In this document: positions 33,238 to 43,219 of the stretch, one piece after another | Layout of the letters: every line of letters begins with the position of its first letter | Numbering within the stretch: position 1 is the first letter of the stretch | DNA from: Petrolisthes cinctipes | Taxonomy: Eukaryota > Arthropoda > Malacostraca > Decapoda > Porcellanidae | Assembly (NCBI GenBank): GCA_033782935.1 | Contig: JAWQEG010000416.1 | Location: 62,001 to 126,000 of the forward strand | Direction of reading: 5' to 3' | DNA length: 64,000 bases | Notes under the pieces: generated by a model | What the model was told of the DNA's origin: nothing | What the model saw: only the letters and a program-made list of their open reading frames with translations | The model's database searches: none | Program-made: the position numbers and the translations under genes

Positions 33238-33601
33238 TTAAGGAACGTGATAAATAACTCATCATTAGTCGTAGTTAACCATGCCAAAGCGGTCTTGATA
33301 TACGCAGAAGTTCCGAGGGAAATGGTTACAGGACCCGGCGTTACGGGACTGGTGTGTGGAGAAAAAGAAAGTACCGGAACCAGTGTGCCTCAGTGCAGGT
33401 ATTGTCAGTCTGTACTGATTCCAAAGTTAAGTGACTTGAAAGATCTTGGCAAAAGTAAGAAACGCATAAAAAATGCAGAAGCTATGTCAGCTGCTAGGCA
33501 ACCAACATTAAAGTGTCAGTCTGTAACAAAATCTTGTCAGGAACAGATTGCAGAGGGTCAGATTGTATTATTTGTTGCTAAGCATACATCTATGGCAACT
33601 A

Positions 33602-34702
33602 CACCTTTTCACCCTCAAATTAAAATAACTGAAGTTCAAATTAAAACATCTGAAGTTTAATCTAAACTACCTGATGTTTAATTTACAACAACTGAAGTTT
33701 AATTTAAGACATTTGAAGTTTAATTTAAAAGAACAGAAGTTTTATTAAAAGTAAGTGAATTGTAATTCAAAATATAACTCATTTGTTCATGAATTCATTG
33801 TACAGTAGATAAAAATAAATGAGCAGCGTATCATAGGCTCTGTACTAAGGAAATTACTTGCAAATTAATTCTACTTCTATGATGAACACTTCCCCTGAGA
33901 GTATGACACACACAGAATACAGATTGCAATATCTTGAATGCTGCATTGATAATGCCATATCGGCTATCACGCCAATGCTGTGTTTGAAAACCTCCAACCG
34001 TGTACAAAAAAAATTTCCGAGTGCAATTCAGATCCAAGATCTTAGGTATGATGACAATTAAATATTTCAGTTTAATACTGCAAACAAAGGCAATGTAATG
34101 TTGTATACTATTTATTTTATTTATTTATTTTATTGTAAATCACACGTGATTGTTTTTATTTTTCTGATGAACAGTAAAGAAATCCCAGTTATTATCATGT
34201 TTAATTATCGGTGAATGTTTATTTAATTGTTTATGTAATCGTACACAGGAAATCTCCTTTACATTACAAATCACACATACAGATATTAGTCTACGATCAA
34301 TTAATTGAATTATTTGTTTTATTTTAATTTAGAGTTTACTTATTATTAATAAAACTTCAGTTCTTTTAAATTAAACTTCAGATGTTTTAAATTAAACTTC
34401 AGATGTTTTAAATTAAACTTCAGGTAGTTTAAATTAAACTTCAGGTAGTTTAAATTAAACTTCAGGTAGTTTAAATTAAACTTCAGGTAGTTTAAATTAA
34501 ACTTCAGGTAGTTTAAATTAAACTTCAGGTAGTTTAAATTAAACTTCAGGTAGTTTAAATTAAACTTCAGGCAGTTTAAATTAAACTTCAGGCAGTTTAA
34601 ATTAAACTTCAGGTAGTTTAAATTAAACTTCAGGTAGTTTAAATTAAACTTCAAATGTTTTAATTTGAACTTCAGTTATTTTAATTTGAGGGTGAAAAGG
34701 TG
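33602..34702. mobile_element. TA-flanked inverted-repeat element nested in hAT, 1,101 bp
   Basis: The ends CACCTTTTCACCCTCAAAT and its complement at 34684-34702 are flanked by TA (33600-33601 and 34703-34704). The arms go on inward as inverted copies of a 21-bp motif containing AACTTCAG. The right arm holds about 14 tandem copies (34366-34650) and the left arm about five diverged ones (33630-33745). Removing the element rejoins the hAT frame. The 33765-34345 centre encodes nothing recognisable. The TA duplication suggests Tc1/mariner-type mobilisation. Confidence 0.85.
34366..34650. repeat. 21-bp tandem repeat in the right arm of the nested element
   Basis: About 14 copies of TTAAATTAAACTTCAGGTAG plus one base. 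Read on the minus strand it gives a meaningless seven-residue repeat (LKFNLNY). Confidence 0.95.
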
Positions 34703-36270
34703 TAGTGATCATTTAAGTGAATGATGCAAACGATGTTTGCCAGAAAGCAGTGTTGCAGCTCGCATTCAAGTACGGAGATCGAAGTGTAGTGGTATTATAA
34801 AAAATGTCTTGTATCCTCACTTCATGTCAGAATTAAGAAAAGGCATTGGAAATAATGAGTATAGTCTATTGTTGGATGAATCAACTGATGTTAGTGATAT
34901 TAAGCATTTGGGTATTGCCATAATATACAATGATGAAGAAAAGGAGAGGATTATTTCTTCACATCTAAACCTTTTTGAATTAGAATAATCGAATGCAGTG
35001 GGCATTGTCACTGCACTGAAAAGAACTGAATGAATTTGCATTGGACCTAAAAAAGTTGAGAGGAATTGGTACAGATAATGCGAGTGTCATGGTTGGAGTG
35101 AACAATGGTGTAAATGAGAAGCTGAAAAAAGAGGTTCTGAATCTAATTTTAATCCGTTGCGTGTGTCACTTGCTGCAGCTGTCTGTATCTGCTGCAACAG
35201 CAGAGACCTTGCCAAGGAACTTGGATTTCGTAATAACTGAAACCTACAATTGGTTTTCGAGATCTTCGTCTAGGCACTCAACATACAAGATTATATACAA
35301 CCTTCCAAATGATAACCATGATCCTTTAAAAATTATCAAAGCATGTCAAACTCGATGGCTCTCCATAAGTACAGCCGTTGAGAGGATTTGTGATCAGTGA
35401 TTGGAACTGAAAACACACTTTGATGTTGCACGACACAGTGAAAAGTGCTACACAGCTGAAATGCTTTACAAAATGTATAATGATCCACAAAACCTTGCTT
35501 ATATAAAGTTTTGGGTCCCAGTATTAAAAGATATCAGACGAGTGAACAAGTCTTTTGAGGGAAATGATGTAGATCCTACCAAATTACTTGATGACTTAGT
35601 GATTTTTATGAAGTCTGTAGTGAAAAAATAACCTTGCCAACATTCAAGTTTGACCTTTTGGAGAGCGTTATTGAAAATTATATGGACCCCAAACCTTACC
35701 TAGGTTATGAATTCGAGAGAGAAGTGGAAAATATGCGAAAGAAAGGTTTTCCTACTGATCAAGAACTCACAGTGAGAGACAGATGTATAAAGTTTATCGT
35801 TCATGTAGTGAAGGAGTTACGGCAGAAACTACCTAACAATGTTGAAGTTTTCCAGAAAATGGCGTTACTTTCAGTAGACAATGCACTCCGTGTTGTCAAG
35901 GAGTCATTAATACCATTAATGGAACTACTGTAACTATCGCCGGCGGAGATTACAACAATAAAATGTCAGTAGAATGATCTAACTCTCGTCAGGTGGACTC
36001 AAGTAAAGGACACAGTACTATTCTGGAATAAGGTAAATAATTACAGAGATGATTAGCATACTAATCCTTTTAATGAACTGGCTAAGTTTGCTTTATCAGT
36101 GATTATTATTCCCCATTCTAATGCTAAAGTTGAAAGAATCTTTAGCCAGTTAAACATAGTGAAGTGACAACTGCGTATCCGTATGGGTACAAAAATAACC
36201 AATGCTCTCCTCGGAATCAAAGCAAGACTGAAAATATCCGGAAATCTTAGTCCAGTGATTGAAATTAAAT

Positions 36271-36534
36271 AACTGAAAAATATTGTGTGTTCACGTAAGG
36301 ACATAGTAACTAATGTATGTTTTTTTGTGTCATTCTGCTTCTGGCTTTGGTGATAACAGCTGGGAGAAGCCGCCATTTAGTAACAAACCCTTGAGCAACT
36401 TGACACACATGTGGTGAATAATACTAAATAATTGCTGGCAATTCACAATTCGAATAATAGTATTAGGATATTGATGTTAGGATGTATTAGGATATTGATG
36501 TTTAGAATGTGAGTTTTTTTTAAATATTGTTGTT
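36271..36534. other. no gene seen
   Basis: Probable right flank of the hAT relic; its terminal inverted repeat was not identified. Confidence 0.35.
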
Positions 36535-37170
36535 ATTGTTTTTGGTATATGGATTTAAGAGTGTTCAGATCTCTGTCAACTAACGAGACACGGAATTCTT
36601 CCTGCCCTCGTTGACAGAACGGGTAGTAGGAAATATTGACAAGGGAGGGGGAAAATATTATTGTATTATTATATAAATATCAATGTACTGGTGTGATAAT
36701 ATTTAAATAAACGGGTTTATAATTAGTTGAGTATTTCCGTCACCGATATTAGCAAATAGACTGTGTTCCTATATAGATATTAATTCTCAATTCACAACAC
36801 TGATCGTACCCCCATTAAAATTGTAGTCTGGGTTGCTTACTCACGCGCCTAAATAAGCTAACGATATGCTACCCCTCCAGTGTGTGTTCACTTGGTTCCT
36901 CGGATCAACTTTGGTCTGGTGGTGGCAGCGTTTACCCAGTACTGGAGAGGAGCTGGACTTGTCCTTTGTATGATTTATTTTTGGTATTCGCAAGGCAAGT
37001 CCTGTTCCTCATCGGTCTCTTGTTTTTTTTCCAGACCAGGTTGATACAGCTATAGGATAGAGTAGTAGCATACACTGGTGGCTTTTTGTTTTATTAATGG
37101 CAGTGGGTTTCTGTTTTCCTCCCAGAGTAAAGTAAAATAGTAATATTAAATTAAGGGGACAAAAATCGCG
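36535..37170 (+). repeat. diverged LTR fragment related to the 5.5-11 kb element
   Basis: Its plus strand matches the complement of the LTR at 5529-7243. Shared blocks include AAACGGGTTTATAATT, GAGTATTTCCGTCACCGATA, CAACACTGATCGTACCCC, TGGTGGCAGCGTTTACCCAG and TTCCTCATCGGT. It ends near CGCTTTACACA at 37170, matching the LTR terminus. It lacks the outer part of the LTR and any interior, so it is a solo or truncated LTR in the opposite orientation. Confidence 0.85.
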
Positions 37171-37845
37171 CTTTACACATATTCGAGCAATGTCGCCGAG
37201 GTCGTGCTATGTTATCGAGCAATGTTTTCCATTGCAGCAGCATGTTCCCACCATTCGTGGGAACGACATTCGTGACATTCGATAGACGTTCGCTAGCTGG
37301 CAGAGCGATGGAGCTCGAACCATCCTCTCAGGCGATCGACGGCTGCCTTACTGGCGTTCGAAAGGTCGTTCGAACCCCAATTTCGCCCATTGTCGCTCGC
37401 ACCATCGGCCGATGGTCGGATTTTCTGGAACTATTTGGTAACATTCAGCGTCGAGGGACCGACTCCCACATGCGGTTTTCCGTCCCTCGACGCTGATTGT
37501 CGCCAATTGTCGATGCTGAGAATTCCACGCTGTGTGGATGCCTCGTGCTCACTGACCTCAGGTCCCACGCTGCCGTCTTATATAACGCTCGAACCTAGCA
37601 GCTGGCTCACACACACCGTGCTGGGTGACACGCGAAGATTCTTGTACTGCGAAAAGGCGCTCCAAAAGTCGCTCCAACGAATTTGGGCGAACAAAAGGGA
37701 GCCTTAGAGCGATGTCGCTCTTCAAAAATCCAACGTCGATCGAAGCGTCTAGCAAATGCTTTGATTTCAGAGTCGTTCCGCGAACATTTAGAACATTCCA
37801 AAATGTTCGTGGAACCTCTTTCGTCCCGCGACGCCCCATATAATG
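37171..37845. repeat. GC-richer region with hairpins, unknown repeat
   Basis: Contains a foldback at 37435-37500 (TTCAGCGTCGAGGGAC pairing with GTCCCTCGACGCTGA), the palindrome ACCATCGGCCGATGGT and a TTTCGTCCCGCGACGC block at 37822-37837. The same CAACATTCAGCGTCG motif recurs at 42048-42070, just outside the right end of the XPG-type element. Short frames on both strands mirror each other and are not supported as genes. Confidence 0.55.
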
Positions 37846-37903
37846 CTGGAGTTGACGGAAATTTAAATTACATCTTGAATACAAAAGGTTTGAGTGTTGG
37901 AAT
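37846..37903 (+). repeat. left 58-bp inverted repeat of the XPG-type element
   Basis: Begins CTGGAGTTGACGG and ends GAGTGTTGGAAT. It mirrors 41885-41942 with two substitutions. Confidence 0.9.
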
Positions 37904-37940
37904 ATATTTATGAATGGCCTAAAGTTGGCGCTACTACCGG

Positions 37941-38541
37941 TGTATTATGCAAACCGCAGGACCATGCAGATTCCAGGACGAGAGAGAAAAAGCGATTATA
38001 GCGACACCTGTCGGTGCGCAAGTAAAACAGGAGTGTTCAATATTATTAAATATGCATTTTTAATACATTTCAGCTAATTAATTTAATTATTTAATTAATT
38101 TAATTATTATTGATTTTCAGGAAAAAAACGGCTTTTATCAAATTAATTACTATAAATGACTAATATAAATAAAAAATAAACATTTTAAAGTTAAATAGCA
38201 TTATGTTTTGTAATTAAAAATAAATTTTAATTAATTAATTTAATTGTTTTTAATATTTTATTCTTTAAAAACGGCTTTTCTTACCAAATTAATTTATGTT
38301 TATTTTTTATTTATATTAGTCATTTATAGTAATTAATTTGATAAAAGAGCCGTTTTTTTTCCTGAAAATCAATAATAATTAAATTAATTAAATAATTAAA
38401 TTAATTAGCTGAAATGTATTAAAAATGCATATTTAATAATATTGAACACTCCTGTTTTACTTGCGCACCGACAGGTGTCGCTATAATCGCTTTTTCTCTC
38501 TCGTCCTGGAATCTGCATGGTCCTGCGTTTTGCATAATACA
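37941..38541. mobile_element. near-palindromic 601-bp MITE with CCGG target duplication
   Basis: The ends TGTATTATGCA and TGCATAATACA continue as arms of roughly 240 bp that are complementary almost throughout, leaving a short AT-rich centre near 38180-38290. CCGG flanks it (37937-37940 and 38542-38545). The uninserted right-hand copy of the same site (41500-41520) has CTGG once, which confirms the insertion and duplication. Its transcript would form a very long hairpin. I could not assign a superfamily. Confidence 0.85.
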
Positions 38542-38686
38542 CCGGCACATTTAAAACACCTAGTGGAATTGTGTTTTTCACATCCCTCTATTTCATTAGG
38601 ATATTTTTGGATCAAATGTCCCTTAAGGTGAATATTTGCTTATAAAACCCCTTTTTTTTCAGGCAGCCACTATCAGAAACACTTAA

Positions 38687-41185
38687 ATGGAGCCAACTGG
38701 AAGCAGTGATGTCCCCGGAGTCAGAAGATGTATTCTTCACGTTTCTGGGAAAAGGACTGTGAAGAAAGATTGTTGTGACATTTTGCCCATTGATAAAAAA
38801 AACTGGTGTGTTGTGCAGGCTGCAGCCCAAAACAGGCGTGAAAAACCTCAAGTTTGCAAAGTCAGTGTATTATGATTTAGTTGTCAGTTTGCCACAACGT
38901 CCTACTGAGACAGATGGCTATCACATGGCCTGCTATCAGAAATTCACAGCTGTGAGTTCCACAACTATTTTTTCTGAGGATAGGAAATCTGACACTAGCG
39001 ATAGGAGTGTGCCGCATCTCCGCTCTTCTACAAGAGCAGATGACAATGCCAAATCTACTTCATCTGCAATAATCCCCGCTACTTGCTTATTCTGTAATTT
39101 GCACAGGAAAAACTGGATTTGCTGAACATGGATGCACTCATTCTGGGCTCAGAGAGATCCTCAACAATGGTTGCTTCACTGTGAGGAGAACAGAACATGA
39201 CTTCAGCAGAATTCCTATTGAATTGGCATTAGAGCAGACAATCAATGCTGATGCTGCATCTCGCCTGAGAGGAATCACCTCATTCACCAATGATTACTCT
39301 GCAAGACTGCGATGAATTATCACAAAAGCTACAAGAGCATCCTTTATCACTCAACTTCAAGAAATGACCGGGCTTATCACAAAAGATGTCACGCTAGAAC
39401 TGCATCCAAGACGAATTCAACAAGACAATGAAGACCTACAGAAGATCATCAACCACATTTGCAACACAAACAATCCATTTGATAAAAACCATGCTCCAGA
39501 GACACTATCCAACATCACCACTGGAAAGGGTGCCAGTGAAGAAATTCAACAAAGTCTCCTTGGAGTACCAACAAAAGGGAAAGCCAGGCACAAGGAATTC
39601 ATAGAATCGTGTGAAAAAGACTCCCTGAACTTCGAAAGACCTATCAAGAAGGAAAAGCTGAAAACATTTGATGAATCTGCAACCAATCGTCGAGCCAGGA
39701 ACAATGTAGTTGCAGCCCTCAAAGGGGCACGTGATCTGATGGGTCGTCTCCTTGTTCTTGCTACCAATAGGAAACTTGACATGGACATGCGGCATGTCCT
39801 CCGTTACCCACTAACCCCAGTACCTCTGACCATGGCTAGCCCAGATGAAGTGATGGCAAAGACTAACAAGAGTGCTTTGTTTGAAATTTTGGAAAACAGT
39901 GTGAAAGACCATGACAGGCCAGTGGAAGTAAGTGCTCATATCATAGATGGGCAGTTTCTACTTCACAGCTTGCCAACAAGTTTGCCCCCAACTTACGGAG
40001 GACTAGCCAGGAGTATTCTTATCCAGATTCTTAGAAGTTCAGCCAAATCCATTCACATTGTCTTTGATGACTATCCACAACCATCAATAAAGGACACTGA
40101 ACGGGACAGAAGGGGAGCTGACAACAGAACATTTGTCATCACTGGGCCAGAGCAGCGACGAGTGCCATGAGATATGAATGATGCCCTAAACTCCAGGTCA
40201 TTCAAAAAACAACTTCCTCAGTTTCTTGCCAGTGAATGGCAGGACCTCTCCTATGCAGAAATTATAAAGCACAAGGAAGTCATCCTAGATGTTCCAGGGT
40301 ATTGCTACCGATTCAAGGTAGAAGAGGGTGTGATCCAACGCAGCACAGTAGAAAGCTTAAGCAATGACCACGAAGAGGCTGACACAAAGATCTGCCTTCA
40401 TGCAATATTTAAAGACTGTTCCAATAGCGACATTGTGGTCAGGGCATCCGATACAGATGTTGCAGTGATATTATTGTACCATTGCAATAAGTTTCAGTCA
40501 CGACTCTGGATGGATATTGGAACTGCTGCAAAGAACAACCGGCTGTTTGACTGCAATTGTTCAGGAGCTTGGACCAGATCTTTGTGAAGCATTACCAGCC
40601 TCTCATTCCTTCACTGGATCGGGCTACACCTTGTCTTTCATATGAAAGGGTAAAGTTAGGCCATTCAAAATACTTGAAAAACGACCAGACTACCAGAATG
40701 CTTTCACAGTTATGGCACGAGATACACAAGTTTCTGATGCCACGAAAACAACCCTCTTGAACTTTACAGCCAATGTTTATGGAACTAAGCTAAACGCCAG
40801 CCTTAACAACTGTAGATATCAGAAGTTCATGCAGGCTTATGGACCTAAGAGATATGGAAAAAATCTGTTTTCCAGTTTGAGGGGTATTGATGCTAGTGGA
40901 CTCCCACCATGTGAAGATGAGGTCAGTACCCACATAAAGCGAGCAGCATTTGTTGCCAACTTGTGGGCCAGTGCAGATCAGAGTCACATAGAGCAGCATC
41001 CGACAGAAGAAAATGGCTGGCAGTTAGTTGATGGCCAGTACAAACCTGTATGGGTTGATGGAGAGCAACTCCCAGAAACTCTCATCCCAGAGGAAGAGGA
41101 ACTACATGAAATAGAGAAAGAGGCAGAATATGACATGGAGATTGCATCATCTGATGAAGAGGACAGATCAGGTGATTATGAATAA
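38687..41185 (+). pseudogene. XPG/FEN1-like nuclease (transposase candidate), broken
   Basis: N-terminal cysteine/histidine segment (GYHMACYQKF, CLFCNLHRKNW), a helical region (RRTEHDFSRIPIELALEQ, AASRLRGITSFTND), then a nuclease core. Acidic motifs follow FEN1 order: IIDGQFLLH (D at 39946), HIVFDDYPQPSIKDTERDRRG in two parts (D at 40066), NDHEEADT (E codons at 40372-40377), ASDTDVAV (D at 40450 and 40456) and FTGSGY at 40610-40627 where the family-typical last aspartate is glycine. The C-terminus (VDGQYKPVWVDGEQLPETL) is typical of a dispersed invertebrate protein family. Breaks: frameshift and TGA at 39123, TGA at 39313 and 40168, frameshift near 40545, TGA at 40642. Inactive copy. Confidence 0.7.
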
Positions 41186-41392
41186 AACCAAAGTTATCAA
41201 ACAAACAAGAAGCACACAACGATAGAAATTTTTTCTCTGATTCACTCATAAGCAAATGAATGTAATTTAGGATTTTTTACATATCCAGTATACAGTGACT
41301 TCATATTTTCATAAATACTTTTTTAAGCAATCAGAAAGTTGATGGTTATTAAACTGACGGAAACAAAGTTGTTTATGTGGCCCTTTATCCCA

Positions 41393-41884
41393 TTCTTAAA
41401 ATAGTTTTGCACCAAATTTGTCTTTTAGGAATTAACCATTCTTGATCAGTGAGTTGTAAAGCACAATTCCACTAGGTTTCATTCATGTACTTGAAATGTG
41501 CTGGTAGTAGCACCAACTTTAGGTCATTCTTTAATGGGTTTTGCACCAAATTTGTCGCTTAAGAACTACGAATTCTCAATCAGTGAGGTGTGAAGAACGT
41601 TATCATTAAGTTTGATTGATGTACTCAACATGTGATTTAAATTGCACAATAGCGCCATCTTTAGGTCGTTCTTTAGTGGACTTAGCACCAAATTCACAAC
41701 TTAAGAACACCATATCCCTAATCAGACTGTAAAACCAAAACTTTTGGCACCAGTCTGGTTGATGTACTCCAAAATGTAATTTAAACTGATTTTGGGGGGC
41801 AGTTCAAGGAGCTCCCCTTACCAAACTCACCAACTGGACAACTTAAAAATCACCGATGAGTGGTCTGTAATGGACTCTGAATGG
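41393..41884. repeat. diverged tandem subterminal repeats, about 135-140 bp each
   Basis: Three or four units, each with TTGCACCAAAT, a TTAAGAAC block, a TTGATGTACTC block and ACTTTAGGTCATTC or a variant. The left end of the element has only one or two such units, in inverted orientation. Confidence 0.7.
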
Positions 41885-41942
41885 ATTCCAACACTCAAAC
41901 CTTTTGTACTCAAGATGTAATTTAAATTTCCGTCAGCTCCAG
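41885..41942 (-). repeat. right 58-bp inverted repeat of the XPG-type element
   Basis: Complement of 37846-37903, with substitutions at positions 7 and 34 of the repeat. Confidence 0.9.
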
Positions 41943-42644
41943 GTCTAATACCATTGCGTGCATGCTGGCGCGCGATGTAGTGAATTTTTCGCGAGCAAAG
42001 CGATTGAATTAGATTCCGTTGTGGTGTATTATTTTTCTGGAAGTATCTGGCAACATTCAGCGTCGCGGGACGGAAAATATATATGGCATTTTAACATAAC
42101 ATGAGACGTGATCTTCAAAATACATAAAGGAAATATGATTTTGAAGTGGCATGAGTACCCTAATCAGTAGCATTTGAGGAAAATGTCTATTATTTTGCAC
42201 AGCCAGTCACAGCCAACTCAACAGTGTGGTACTGGACTGAAGAAGAGATGTTCCTCTTCCTGTGACTACAGTTATTCCATGCTAATATCAGCCTGACATG
42301 TTACGAAAATTGTTGATTGAAATGCTGGACACCAAATTGTGGGTAGAGTAACCTGGAAATATTATTGAAGAATGTGCCGCATTTTTATACCTCTTGATTT
42401 GAATTCCATTATTCCCTTTATTTATGATGAAATGAAAGGGCACCAATGCATTTTGACCATGCTTGACCCTCTAATAACTTAATTTAAAAGGCTCCACACA
42501 CTGTTGTCTGTCAAAGTTAAGTCCCAGTAGTCTGCCTTGGTTAGAATTTAGTAATTTGCCCAGGTTAGGTCCCAGTAGTTTGGTCAAGTCCAGCTCAGCT
42601 AGCTTGGGTCAGCTCTGGCTGATTCTAGAACAGAAAAGTATTAA
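41943..42644. other. no gene seen
   Basis: Holds the CAACATTCAGCGTCGCGGGA motif (42048 onward) shared with 37435 and 37822, and CCCAGTAGT/GCCCAGGTTAGGTC copies (42520-42590) shared with the intron at 47270-47345. Confidence 0.5.
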
Positions 42645-42760
42645 ATGATTTATGGATTATTTACCAATATTAAATATTTTATGGATTGTTTACCAATATG
42701 AAATATTTTATGGATTGTTTACCAATATGAAATATTTTATGGATTGTTTACTAATATTAC
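42645..42760. repeat. 28-bp tandem repeat, four copies
   Basis: Unit TTTATGGATTGTTTACCAAT followed by ATGAAATA. Confidence 0.9.
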
Positions 42761-42946
42761 CCATCAAACTTCAAACTTCAAGTAGAACATGGAATTATTT
42801 GATGTGTACATTTTACTTTGGTCATCTTTTTCTATTTCCTTTAAGCCACAGTATTTTAATACAGTAGTGTTTCTATTGCCTCTATTATATATTGTTGAAT
42901 GACCTTACGAATATATTCTGTCTACAGTTGTTACTTTCAATTACAG

Positions 42947-43219
42947 GTTTAAGTGTCCTTTCTGCCCTTTGCAGTCCAATAAAAGGGCATTTGTTATTGC
43001 TTATCAGCATTTTAGACACCCTGGTTTAGTACAACGGCATGAAGGTATAAATAGTGTCTAGTAGTTTTGTGTATATAGTACTGGTATTATATAACTCTAT
43101 ATTGCAATCTGTTCAATGAAATGGTTGTGCATAATCATTTTTTACATAATTTACAGCTGTTGAAGTACTGTGCCGTAGCTGTAAAGCATTATGTAATGAG
43201 ACTACAAAAGTTTGAAGTA
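42947..43219 (+). pseudogene. possible zinc-finger exons (two)
   Basis: 42947-43044 follows TTACAG and precedes GTATAA, as an exon would, and encodes FKCPFCPLQSNKRAF then YQHFRHPGLVQRHE, a C2H2-like pattern. A second candidate starts at 43157 after TTACAG, joins in phase and encodes VEVLCRSCKALC before a TGA near 43217. No promoter or further exon was found. It may be part of a gene whose other exons lie elsewhere, or a transposon relic. Low confidence. Confidence 0.25.

Larger units (their letters stand above)
33281..36270 (+). pseudogene. hAT transposase, split by an inserted element
   Basis: The start ATG at 33281 (MPKRS) lies 40 bases after the piggyBac-type MITE. An N-terminal zinc-finger region (CRYCQSVLIPKLSDLK then RQPTL) is followed by the insertion at 33602-34702. 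Beyond it come AARIQVRRSKCSGIIKNVL, the RNase-H-like catalytic region (SLLLDESTDVS; GIGTDNASVMVG) and CVCHLLQLSVSAA with TRWLS. Near 36070-36240 is the hATC dimerisation motif (PHSNAKVERIFSQLN). In-frame stops and shifts occur near 33298, 34722, 34986, 35398, 35630, 35931 and 36167. It would have excised and inserted hAT DNA; this copy is inactive. Confidence 0.9.
37846..41942 (+). mobile_element. inverted-repeat element carrying an XPG/FEN1-like nuclease gene (Academ-like candidate)
   Basis: The outer 58 bp at 37846-37903 and the complement of 41885-41942 match at 56 of 58 positions. An inner inverted match pairs 37908-37936 plus 38546-38580 with 41455-41545. Between them lies one broken gene on the plus strand (38687-41185). 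Gene plus inverted ends make this a DNA transposon candidate. Without the nested 601-bp MITE and its duplicated CCGG it would be about 3.5 kb. Target duplication and exact termini are not resolved: the flanking bases show no clear 3-4-bp repeat, and further inverted motifs occur outside. Academ transposons are known to encode an XPG-like nuclease; no helicase is visible here. Confidence 0.7.

Noticed and set aside
34346..34654. A 102-codon frame with a seven-residue repeat
   Set aside because: It is the 21-bp tandem repeat of the nested element's right arm.
33602..34702. Assignment of the nested element to piggyBac or Harbinger
   Set aside because: The flanking repeat is TA, not TTAA or a three-base TWA with matching ends, so a Tc1/mariner-type origin fits better.
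37558..37913. Overlapping frames on both strands at 37.6-37.9 kb
   Set aside because: The frames mirror each other across hairpin-rich repeat DNA and show no recognisable domain.
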